From DATESN01 sp035270785 (GTDB lineage: Bacteria; Bacillota; Clostridia; Lachnospirales; Lachnospiraceae): 6,123 nucleotides of DNA. The DNA is taken from NCBI GenBank assembly GCA_035270785.1, contig DATESN010000112.1, positions 1-6,123 on the forward strand. Direction: 5' to 3'. The position numbers and the translations under genes are program-made. The notes beneath the pieces are model-generated. The model did not search any database, had not been told where the DNA came from, and saw only the letters and a list, made by a program, of their open reading frames with translations. Positions within the stretch are counted from its first letter, which is position 1; the number at the start of each line of letters is the position of its first letter. Of this stretch, positions 1-5,137 are shown piece by piece.

Positions 1-2
1 CG

Positions 3-38
3 TGGTACAATAAATCCACAGATGAGTCGGTTGTCTGA
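3..38 (+). CDS. possible 3' end of an upstream gene (partial, cut by window edge)
   Basis: The reading frame that begins at base 3 is open to a TGA at 36-38 and would end a protein in WYNKSTDESVV. The stop overlaps the first base of the AAAGGAG ribosome binding site of the recombinase, a spacing typical of consecutive genes in one operon. Only eleven codons are visible, so no family can be named and chance openness is quite possible. A second frame (bases 1-54) is also open and would overlap the recombinase start by ATGA. I prefer the first because the second translates straight through the ribosome binding site. Confidence 0.25.
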   Translation, partial: WYNKSTDESVV

Positions 39-50
39 AAGGAGATTCTT

Positions 51-1862
51 ATGAATAAACAACCGACACAGCAGAAAATAACTGCTCTCTATGAAAGACT
101 ATCTCGTGATGATGAATTATCAGGAGACAGCAACAGCATTATCAACCAGAAGAAACTTTTGGAGAAATATGCTACGGAACAAGGCTTTACAAATCTAGCA
201 CATTATACGGATGATGGATGGTCTGGAACAAATTTTGAACGCCCTGATTGGAAACGTCTGCTAGGTGATATTGAAGATGGACTTGTGGACTGCGTTATCG
301 TCAAGGATATGAGCCGAATCGGGCGTAATTACTTGCAGGTAGGCTTTTATACCGATGTACTGTTTCGTGAGAAACAGGTGCGTTTTATCGCTATTACCAA
401 CGGGGTAGACAGTATCAATGCGGAAAGCAATGAATTTGCTCCATTTTTGAACATCATGAACGAGTGGTATGTGCGTGATACCAGCCGCAAAATCAAGTCT
501 GTTCTTCGTGCAAAAGGAATGGAGGGAAAGCACCTTACTTCCAATGCTATCTACGGATACAAAAAAGATCCAGAAGATTCCAGCCACTGGCTCATTGACG
601 AAGAAGCTGCTGCAACAGTAAGACGAATCTATCAGTTGATTGTGGAAGGTCTTGGTCCATCACAGATTGCAAGACTTCTTACCTCTGAAAAGGTAGAACG
701 TCCATCCTATTATCTTGCGAAGCGGGGACTTGGCACTTGTCGTGGCTCGTGTGATATGTCCAAACCATACACTTGGACTTCATCTACCATTACCGATATG
801 GTAAAAAAGCAGGAATATATGGGGCATACCGTCAATTTCCGTAACTACAAAGAATCCTACAAAGACAAACTTTCAAAAAAAGTCGATCCAGAGGATTGGG
901 TTATCTTTGAAAATACGCAGGATGCGATTGTGGATGAAGATACTTGGAATATGGTTCAAGAGATTCGTAAAACAAAGAAACAGCCTTGTAAACGTGGTTA
1001 TGTAAATCCATTAACTGGTCTTATGTTCTGTTCCGACTGTGGTGCTAAGATGTATAATCACCGCACTGGCGGATATGAGAAAAAGGATGCTGATGGAAAT
1101 CCAACTGGCAAATACACCAACGCACAGGATACTTACCATTGCTCCACCTACAGCCTGAATAAGACAAATTTTGTGGACAAATGCACCCAGCACCATGTTC
1201 GTACCGATGTCGTCAGAGAATTGATTTTAGAGACAATTAAAGCCACCTGCGGCTTCGTCCTAGAACACGAAGACGAATTTATTGCAAAGGTGCGTAATGC
1301 CTCGGAAATTCAGCGTGCAGATGCTGCTAAACTTTTACAAAAACGTCTTTCAAGAGAAGAAAAGAGAATCCTTGAATTAAATCAGCTCATCAAGAAGATT
1401 TATGAGGATAATGTCAAAGGAAAGCTATCAGACAAGCGATTTGAAATGCTCTTAGACGAATACGAAAAAGAGCAGGCAAATTTAGAAGAATCTGTAATGA
1501 ACCTGAAAAATGAATTAGTATCCTACGAAGAAGATTCCAACCGAGTAGACAAATTCATTGAATTGGTACACAAATATACAGACTTCACCGAACTGACTAC
1601 TCCTATGCTTCACGAATTTGTTGAAAAGATTGTAGTACACGAAGCAGATAAGTCCTCTGGGGTACGTATGCAGCAGATTGACATTTATCTAAAGTATGTT
1701 GGAAAACTTGATGCACCAATGAAAGAATTAACGCCTGAAGAATTCAAGGAAGAAGAAAAAAAACGCAAGAAACGTGCTTGGAATCGCAATTACATGCGCC
1801 GCAAGTATGAGAAAGAAAAGGCTGAACGTGAAGCCTTAGAACTGCAAAAGACAGCCGAATAA
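51..1862 (+). CDS. large serine recombinase (TndX/TnpX-type site-specific integrase/transposase)
   Basis: Complete 603-residue large serine recombinase. Such enzymes cut both att sites through a phosphoserine link, rotate the strands and rejoin, inserting or excising an element without a tyrosine integrase. The resolvase-type catalytic domain covers about residues 9-155: YERLSRDD carries the likely nucleophile Ser18 with Arg16, and DMSRIGRN supplies Asp86, Arg89 and Arg92. A recombinase domain follows (about 165-310). A zinc ribbon uses Cys327 and Cys330 (CSDC) with Cys364 and Cys378. A coiled coil occupies about 412-495, and a DUF4368-like segment (about 510-560) leads to a Lys/Arg-rich tail. 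Length suits the Tn5397 TndX / Tn4451 TnpX group. The ATG at 51 is set by AAAGGAG at 38-44, six bases upstream. In that group the gene usually lies at one end of its element, so the element end is expected just downstream. No damage is visible. The family is certain, but the target site is inferred from the truncated integrase next door. Confidence 0.96.
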   Translation: MNKQPTQQKITALYERLSRDDELSGDSNSIINQKKLLEKYATEQGFTNLAHYTDDGWSGTNFERPDWKRLLGDIEDGLVDCVIVKDMSRIGRNYLQVGFYTDVLFREKQVRFIAITNGVDSINAESNEFAPFLNIMNEWYVRDTSRKIKSVLRAKGMEGKHLTSNAIYGYKKDPEDSSHWLIDEEAAATVRRIYQLIVEGLGPSQIARLLTSEKVERPSYYLAKRGLGTCRGSCDMSKPYTWTSSTITDMVKKQEYMGHTVNFRNYKESYKDKLSKKVDPEDWVIFENTQDAIVDEDTWNMVQEIRKTKKQPCKRGYVNPLTGLMFCSDCGAKMYNHRTGGYEKKDADGNPTGKYTNAQDTYHCSTYSLNKTNFVDKCTQHHVRTDVVRELILETIKATCGFVLEHEDEFIAKVRNASEIQRADAAKLLQKRLSREEKRILELNQLIKKIYEDNVKGKLSDKRFEMLLDEYEKEQANLEESVMNLKNELVSYEEDSNRVDKFIELVHKYTDFTELTTPMLHEFVEKIVVHEADKSSGVRMQQIDIYLKYVGKLDAPMKELTPEEFKEEEKKRKKRAWNRNYMRRKYEKEKAEREALELQKTAE

Positions 1863-1871
1863 TCGGCTGTC
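1850..1871. terminator. perfect hairpin straddling the recombinase stop codon
   Basis: GACAGCCGA (1850-1858) and TCGGCTGTC (1863-1871) form an uninterrupted 9-bp stem with a 4-base loop, and the TAA stop (1860-1862) lies in that loop. On the minus strand the stem is followed by CTTTTGC, a short T-run, so it would work better as a terminator for leftward integrase transcription. On the plus strand CTAGAAAC follows and no T-tract exists. It could equally be a structural part of the element end. It sits between two convergent genes nine bases apart. Confidence 0.5.
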
Positions 1872-1911
1872 CTAGAAACACCCTAATGAACGGCATTCAT
1901 GACTGTGACGG
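1872..1911. other. putative junction (att half-site) between the serine-recombinase element and the interrupted integrase gene
   Basis: Read on the minus strand, the integrase follows its family pattern through HDLRHSH (His codon at 1899-1901) and then turns into ECRSLGCF and a TAG. Relatives normally continue ASLLI and so on. The foreign sequence therefore starts at about 1896-1902 and runs left to the recombinase stop at 1862. The joint contains CATGACTGTG; a GA dinucleotide at 1901-1902 would fit the GA crossover core known for TndX/TnpX. A small dyad, ATGAA-CGGCA-TTCAT (1886-1900), touches the joint. The exact crossover base cannot be fixed from one end alone. Confidence 0.55.
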
Positions 1912-2801
1912 AGATCATGAAGACGAATTTTCTGAACACCAGTATTCGTTACTCCTCGTTTCATTTCGCTGGTCAAATAACTGCTGGTACAGTGGAAAAT
2001 TCTTTCATTTGACATAATCCCATATAATTTTCCTGTGTAATCCTGTAACTCATCCACCAGAAACTTTGGAATATTCACTTTACGATTACTCTTTGGAGTC
2101 TTTGGTGTTGTAATCAAATCCTTGCCCTCAATTCGGGTATAGGTCTTTGTGATAGTGATTTTACGGTTTTCAAAATCAATATCATCAAATGATAAGGCAA
2201 GTAGTTCACCAATTCGAATACCAGTCCAGTATAGAATCTGAAATGCCATATACGACATTGGCTTGTCCTTTACACCTTCTATAAATTGAAGATATTCGGC
2301 TTTTGTCCAGTAAAGCATTTCCTCTGCTTTGCTCTTTCCGATGGTGCCAGCTTTCTTACAAGGATTATTTTTCAAGTCATAGTACCGCTCTGCATAATTG
2401 AAAATTGCAGCTAGTTGATTGTTAATGGTCTTTAAATATGTTGCTGAATATCCATCTTTCATCAATTTATTTTGCCATTTTCGAATATCCGCCGCCTTGA
2501 TATCGTTAATTGGTTTGTCCTTAAAATAAGGCAATATCTTGAGATCTATAATGTATTTCTTAGTCCTCATTGTTGTCTCTTTCAAGCGATTCTCTATATC
2601 TTCATAATAGAGCTCCACAAACTTTTCAAATACCATATCCAGATCACTTTGTTGCTGTTGTAAGAAATCCATTGCCCACTGGGTGGCTTCCGCTTTGGTG
2701 CGGAACCCCCTTTTCAGCTTTTTCTTTTTCTTGCCCTGCCAGTCCGTATAATAAAACTGAACCAGCCATGTGCCTAACTTCTTGTCTTTGGTTAAATTCA
2801 T
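1872..2801 (-). pseudogene. int: tyrosine integrase, C-terminally truncated (phage/ICE type)
   Basis: 309 residues of a tyrosine recombinase that would integrate or excise the element carrying xis and the repressor. Domains: an N-terminal AP2-like arm-binding domain (about 10-48, GTWLVQFYYTDWQGKKKKK and a KRGFRTKAEA turn), a SAM-like core-binding domain (about 55-142), then the catalytic domain from about 160. Catalytic residues present are Arg196 in TGIRIGE, the beta-hairpin Lys region (TPKTPKSNR, 232-240), and His295/Arg298 in HDLRH. The second His/Trp (the LGH box) and the nucleophilic Tyr are missing because the frame ends eight unrelated residues after HSH; full-length relatives run roughly 70-90 residues further. 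The fragment should be catalytically dead, although its start, ribosome binding site (GAAGGGA, 2811-2817) and promoter are intact. It follows xis by 15 bases, with the ribosome binding site overlapping the xis stop, so the two are co-translated. Truncation is best explained by insertion of the neighbouring serine-recombinase element. Confidence 0.9.
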
Positions 2802-2816
2802 ATCATCATCTCCCTT

Positions 2817-3011
2817 CTACTGAATAACCTGAACTCCGAAAAACTTCTCTTCAAAATACTTGGTTGGAATCTTACCAGCAATAGTGATACAGCCCTTTGA
2901 TCTTAATTCGTCATTCATTTTTCTGATGACGGTATAAGCGTAGGATTCTGACATTCCAAGTATGTTCGCTACTTCTTGTGCTGATAAATACATCTGATTT
3001 GTATTCTTCAT
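2817..3011 (-). CDS. xis: excisionase-like small HTH protein
   Basis: 64-residue protein that probably acts as the recombination directionality factor, bending att DNA so that the adjacent integrase excises rather than integrates. Residues about 7-35 (MYLSAQEVANILGMSESYAYTVIRK) form a winged-helix/HTH motif of the excisionase or helix-turn-helix-17 kind, and a basic wing follows (IPTKYFEEKFFG). The ATG at 3011 is chosen over longer openings because AAGGGGGT (3019-3026) lies seven bases upstream and the upstream extension would run into the promoter. It is the first gene of the xis-int operon, about 50 bases below the promoter at 3070-3098. Assignment as Xis rests on size, fold and position next to int. 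A plain transcriptional regulator is the alternative. Confidence 0.8.
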   Translation of the reverse strand: MKNTNQMYLSAQEVANILGMSESYAYTVIRKMNDELRSKGCITIAGKIPTKYFEEKFFGVQVIQ

Positions 3012-3049
3012 TCTGTGCACCCCCTTCTTCTGTTGTTGTAGACACTTTT

Positions 3050-3063
3050 GTATCTCTCGATAT
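3050..3063. promoter_or_regulatory. putative repressor operator (site A), at the xis-int transcription start
   Basis: GTATCT-CT-CGATAT is a degenerate copy of the same dyad with a two-base centre. Its middle lies about 18 bases from that of site B, less than two helical turns, so cooperative binding on nearly the same DNA face is possible. A further half-site, AGACAC followed by TTTTGT, lies at 3040-3051. The predicted start of transcription falls at the edge of site A. Confidence 0.4.
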
Positions 3064-3067
3064 TTTT

Positions 3068-3082
3068 GTATTATACAGATAC
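3068..3082. promoter_or_regulatory. putative repressor operator (site B), overlapping the -10 of the xis-int promoter
   Basis: GTATTA-TAC-AGATAC matches the perfect dyad at 3342-3356 in 10 of the 12 outer positions and is followed by ATTTGT as that one is by TTTTGT. It covers the whole -10 box (3070-3075), so a bound protein would block RNA polymerase. The binder is inferred to be the repressor at 3400-3939. Confidence 0.55.
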
Positions 3083-3098
3083 ATTTGTTTCTTGTCAA
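3070..3098 (-). promoter_or_regulatory. consensus sigma-A promoter of the xis-int operon
   Basis: On the minus strand TTGACA (3093-3098) is followed after exactly 17 bases by TATAAT (3070-3075), a perfect match to the housekeeping consensus. Transcription should start near 3063 and reach the xis ATG at 3011 after a leader of about 50 bases. A promoter this strong on an excision operon would be expected to be tightly repressed, and dyads overlapping it (3050-3082) fit that. Confidence 0.85.
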
Positions 3099-3130
3099 CT
3101 CTTTTTAGAATCAATTTTTCTCGAATCCAT
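3095..3130 (-). CDS. possible 11-residue leader peptide with a near-perfect ribosome binding site
   Basis: ATG at 3130 opens an 11-codon frame (MDSRKIDSKKS) ending in TGA at 3095-3097, whose bases lie inside the -35 hexamer of the xis-int promoter. GGAGGTGAT (3138-3146) lies seven bases upstream and matches the 3' end of 16S rRNA over nine bases, the strongest ribosome binding site in the window. Either it is a genuine small leader ORF, or it is the 5' stub of a gene otherwise lost. No homologue is recognised. A promoter for it was not found between 3150 and 3340. Confidence 0.3.
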   Translation of the reverse strand: MDSRKIDSKKS

Positions 3131-3341
3131 ATTTATCATCACCTCCCAAAATGTCCCTCTACTTAGGTATGCAAATAAAACGCCTATTGGGCCGCATTTT
3201 TACAAAAATATTTTTTATTTAAAATGCTCTGTGGAAGTATCTCTTATAATTGGTAGGCATTGAAAATAATGATTCCGCAACCCCAAAAATCTTTTTTAAG
3301 TTTTTCTTTCTTTTCTTTACATGGCGTGATAGAATACAATT
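3131..3341. other. intergenic region between divergent xis-int and repressor genes
   Basis: This stretch is AT-rich with no convincing gene beyond the start signals of the 11-codon frame. A TATAAT at 3245-3250 has no recognisable -35 at the right distance. A half-site AGTATCT (3237-3243) resembles the operator arm and lies just before it. A weak imperfect hairpin flanked by A- and T-runs occupies about 3177-3201. Confidence 0.4.
3312..3340 (+). promoter_or_regulatory. candidate promoter of the repressor gene
   Basis: TACAAT (3335-3340) is a good -10 candidate, with TTTCTT (3312-3317) 17 bases before it as a poor -35. The overlapping TAGAAT at 3330-3335 is a second -10 option. Either would start transcription around 3342-3347, right on the perfect dyad at 3342-3356, consistent with autoregulation. 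The weak -35 makes this tentative. Confidence 0.4.
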
Positions 3342-3356
3342 GTATCTCACAGATAC
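3342..3356. promoter_or_regulatory. putative autoregulatory operator (site C), perfect dyad
   Basis: GTATCT-CAC-AGATAC is a perfect 6-bp inverted repeat with a 3-bp centre, followed by TTTTGT. It lies about 44 bases before the repressor ATG, at or just after the candidate transcription start. Degenerate copies sit on the opposing xis-int promoter, which is the usual arrangement when one repressor controls both divergent units. Confidence 0.6.
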
Positions 3357-3399
3357 TTTTGTGTTTTATTTGCAAAATGATTTCGAAAGGAGTTTTTAC

Positions 3400-3939
3400 A
3401 TGACAGTTGGAGAAAAAATAAAGACTTATCGAGCCATGCGTGGAATCTCTCAAAAAACGCTAGGAGAACTTGCTGGTGGTATTAATGAAGTGACTATAAG
3501 AAAATACGAAGCCGGTGACAGGAATCCAAAACCTGACCAGCTTCTTAAAATTGCCAATGCACTTGGCATAAGTATTAATTTGTTTATGGATTTTGATATA
3601 GAAACAGTTTCAGATGTGCTGTCCCTTATTTTTAAGATGGACGATCAGGTAGATGTGGAATTTCAGGGAACGAAGAATTCAAAAGGAGAATATGACCCCA
3701 AGACACTTTCTATCAAGTTTAACAATCCTGCTATTAATAGAAAACTTGCCACCTGGGCGAGAACAAAAGATTTAGTTCAAAAGACTATAGATTCTAGAGA
3801 TGAGTTTGAAAGTGACGAAGCTTATAAAGAGGAAGTTACCGATATGCAAATGAGGGCATATGAAATTAAGCAACATTTAATAGATGATAATATGATTGTA
3901 AATAAAAGTGCTGAAAAAATTCAAATAAAAAACTGCTAA
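3400..3939 (+). CDS. XRE-family transcriptional repressor (phage/ICE immunity-type)
   Basis: 179-residue cytoplasmic DNA-binding protein with an N-terminal Cro/C1-type helix-turn-helix (about residues 4-62): ISQKTLGELAGGINEVTIRKYE supplies the scaffold and recognition helices, and the PKPDQLLKIANALGI tail is typical of the family. The remaining 115 residues are acidic and helical (for example DSRDEFESDEAYKEEVTD) and probably serve in oligomerisation. No S24/LexA-type autoprotease motif is seen, so induction would not be by RecA-driven self-cleavage. The ATG at 3400 is set by AAAGGAG (3386-3392), seven bases upstream; the same frame is open further upstream, but that part covers promoter DNA. 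It is divergent from xis-int, and dyads at both promoters make it the likely master repressor of excision. The binding partner and inducing signal are inferred, not seen. Confidence 0.85.
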   Translation: MTVGEKIKTYRAMRGISQKTLGELAGGINEVTIRKYEAGDRNPKPDQLLKIANALGISINLFMDFDIETVSDVLSLIFKMDDQVDVEFQGTKNSKGEYDPKTLSIKFNNPAINRKLATWARTKDLVQKTIDSRDEFESDEAYKEEVTDMQMRAYEIKQHLIDDNMIVNKSAEKIQIKNC

Positions 3940-3940
3940 T

Positions 3941-4060
3941 TTGCTGAATTTCTTGATGTCAAATACTTTTTACATACCTTTTTTAGGTAATGTCAAATGC
4001 ATTTGATAGCACCAACTCCATGAATGTCATATCATAGGTTCAGGTCAAGAGAACCAATAC
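3941..4060. promoter_or_regulatory. repeat-rich regulatory region before the membrane XRE gene
   Basis: Between the two plus-strand regulators lie several symmetric elements: ATGTCAAAT repeated at 3956-3964 and 3990-3998, an inverted repeat TACCT-TTTTT-AGGTA (3975-3989), a perfect 14-bp palindrome TCAAATGCATTTGA (3993-4006), and GGTTC/GAACC arms (4037-4041, 4051-4055) just ahead of the ribosome binding site. Candidate promoters are TTGCTG-17-TACTTT (3941-3969) and a poorer TTGATA (4003-4008) with TCATAT (4027-4032). This pattern fits an operator region for the downstream regulator, but none of the sites can be assigned firmly. Confidence 0.4.
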
Positions 4061-4082
4061 ATTAGGAAGGAGACATTCTACA

Positions 4083-4667
4083 TTGGAACTTAATACTCAA
4101 ATAAAGAAATACCGCTCAAATATGAATTTATCTCAAGAAGAGTTAGCAGAAAAAGTCTATGTAACAAGACAAACTATTTCCAATTGGGAAAATAACAAAA
4201 ACTACCCAGATATTCATAGTCTGTTATTGCTTAGTTCATTATTTAACATATCTCTTGATCAATTAATTAAAGGAGATATAGACATTATGAAAGAAGAAAT
4301 TAAGGAAGTTGAACTTCAAAAATTTAATCGTTATGGCACCATTTTCACACTACTATTGCTACTAACCATGGTCTCTTGTGTTCCACTCGCAATCTTTTTG
4401 AATTATTACGGTCTAATTATCTGGGCTATCATATTTGCAGTAACAATGTATTTTGCTTTTAAAGTTGAGAAATGTAAAAAAGATAATAATGTCCAGACTT
4501 ATAAGGAAATTGTAGCCTTTACCGAAGGTAAACATCTGGATGAAATTGAGAAAAATCAAGAATATGGAAAGCGTCCTTACCAGAAACTGTTACTAGCATT
4601 TGGAAGTGCAATAATAGCTCTTTTCATTTGCATACTATTGCTTTGGCTACTAAGACCATTCCTATAA
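4083..4667 (+). CDS. XRE-family regulator fused to three transmembrane segments
   Basis: 194-residue protein. Residues about 5-60 form a Cro/C1-type helix-turn-helix (LSQEELAEKVYVTRQTISNW, then a YPDIHSLLLLSSLFNISLDQLI tail), a sequence style common in Bacillota regulators. After a charged linker (62-82) come hydrophobic segments at about 84-106, 109-127 and 168-190, with a charged loop (128-166) between the second and third, so the DNA-binding head should be tethered to the membrane. Related proteins often sense membrane or cell-envelope conditions or a partner protein; what this one senses is unknown. Translation starts at TTG 4083, supported by AGGAAGGAG (4064-4072) ten bases upstream; the next in-frame ATG (residue 14) lies inside the first HTH helix region and has no ribosome binding site. 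It lies 143 bases after the repressor with its own symmetric upstream region, so it is probably transcribed separately. Whether it belongs to the element or the host flank is unclear. Confidence 0.85.
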   Translation: MELNTQIKKYRSNMNLSQEELAEKVYVTRQTISNWENNKNYPDIHSLLLLSSLFNISLDQLIKGDIDIMKEEIKEVELQKFNRYGTIFTLLLLLTMVSCVPLAIFLNYYGLIIWAIIFAVTMYFAFKVEKCKKDNNVQTYKEIVAFTEGKHLDEIEKNQEYGKRPYQKLLLAFGSAIIALFICILLLWLLRPFL

Positions 4668-4720
4668 TAAATCTGTTACAAGATAAAATAGAATCAAACT
4701 AGAATCACAAGCAAAAAAAT

Positions 4721-4757
4721 AACGCTACAACCCTTGATTTTACTGGGCTGTAGCGTT
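4721..4757. terminator. strong, probably bidirectional, rho-independent terminator
   Basis: AACGCTACAACCC (4721-4733) and GGGCTGTAGCGTT (4745-4757) pair over 13 positions with one A-C mismatch and an 11-base loop. On the minus strand the stem is followed by ATTTTTTTGC, a good U-tract; on the plus strand by TCTTCATG, a weak one. It can end the membrane XRE transcript arriving from the left and, more efficiently, any leftward transcript from the gene at 5138-6115. Confidence 0.8.
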
Positions 4758-4797
4758 TCTTCATGTCACTCAAACTCCTAATTACAAAGTTGTTACC

Positions 4798-4900
4798 TAG
4801 TGCTTATAGTGCTTTTATACGTCTTTTTTAGTTCATATATGCACTGTTTACTTGTATTGTTTCAATTTACTTGAAAAAATATTGTCATTATATTGTCACT
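4798..4900. repeat. cluster of short direct and inverted repeats (possible integrase arm/core sites)
   Basis: In order: TAGTGCTT twice with a 9-base period (4798-4805, 4807-4814); TTTACTTG twice (4847-4854, 4866-4873); an inverted repeat TTTCAA-TTTAC-TTGAAA (4860-4876); and ATATTGTCATT/ATATTGTCACT, a tandem 11-base repeat with one difference (4879-4900). Direct repeats at about one helical turn next to a short-centre inverted repeat resemble arm and core sites of tyrosine-integrase att regions. In sequence this AT-rich, some of these are expected by chance. Confidence 0.35.
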
Positions 4901-4942
4901 TTTCATTTATAAATTCTAATTGATACAGCAATTTATTTAAAA

Positions 4943-5092
4943 CTAAAATAATTGTCTGTAGCCATTTCTCACACTTCGCCTATTCATTCCATTATTTATG
5001 GGTCTTCTGGTTGTAGCTTCTTCTTGAAAGTCTTTTTTATTTACAAAATATTTTAACAAACCGGCTCTATTTCCACTTAACGTATCTCCTAC
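4943..5092 (-). pseudogene. possible gene relic (49 open codons, no start)
   Basis: After a TAA at 5093-5095 the minus strand stays open for 49 codons to a TAG at 4943-4945. The translation is mixed and hydrophilic (GNRAGLLKYFVNKKDFQ, then EEATTRRPINNGMNRRSVRN) rather than the low-complexity product expected from AT-rich spacer DNA. There is no ATG with a ribosome binding site near its beginning; only one internal ATG exists, far downstream. It may be the tail of a decayed gene. I do not recognise the family, and chance is a serious alternative. Confidence 0.2.
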
Positions 5093-5137
5093 TTAATAAG
5101 TACATATTATACGTCTTCTTAAACTATCAAAAATATT

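Larger units (their letters stand above)
4758..5137. other. AT-rich intergenic region
   Basis: About 380 bases without a convincing intact gene on either strand. It holds a cluster of short direct and inverted repeats (4798-4900), a pair of identical 11-mers TTATACGTCTT (4815-4825 and 5107-5117), and a 49-codon open stretch on the minus strand without a usable start (4943-5092). No tRNA or other RNA fold was recognised. The change to strongly AT-rich sequence occurs here, so an element boundary may lie in it. Confidence 0.5.

Noticed and set aside
1..54. Frame-1 open stretch overlapping the recombinase ATG by ATGA
   Set aside because: Too short to judge, and it reads directly through the ribosome binding site; the frame ending at 36-38 is a better candidate for an upstream gene end.
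261..587. Minus-strand open frames inside the recombinase gene (also 347-544 and 1011-1196)
   Set aside because: They lie wholly within a well-supported gene on the other strand, lack ribosome binding sites and have no family features.
1872..2801. Assigning the integrase as Tn916 Int
   Set aside because: The N-terminal region and motifs (TGIRIGE, HDLRHSH) belong to the broader phage/ICE group with an AP2-like arm domain and differ from what I recall of Tn916 Int; the neighbouring xis also does not resemble Tn916 Xis.
2472..2827. Plus-strand open frames over the integrase (2472-2663, 2570-2827)
   Set aside because: They are antisense to a clear tyrosine integrase, and their composition is that expected from reversed codons.
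2911..3114. Minus-strand frame overlapping xis, and the upstream extension of xis to 3098
   Set aside because: Both would translate through the perfect promoter and its leader; the ATG at 3011 has an ideal ribosome binding site and begins at the expected excisionase N-terminus.
3177..3201. Hairpin flanked by A- and T-runs as a terminator
   Set aside because: The stem needs bulges and is only a few pairs long, and no gene on either side obviously needs termination there.
3250..3399. Upstream extension of the repressor reading frame
   Set aside because: It would begin with about 50 residues encoded by T-rich promoter/operator DNA. The ATG at 3400 has AAAGGAG at the right spacing and starts where XRE proteins start.
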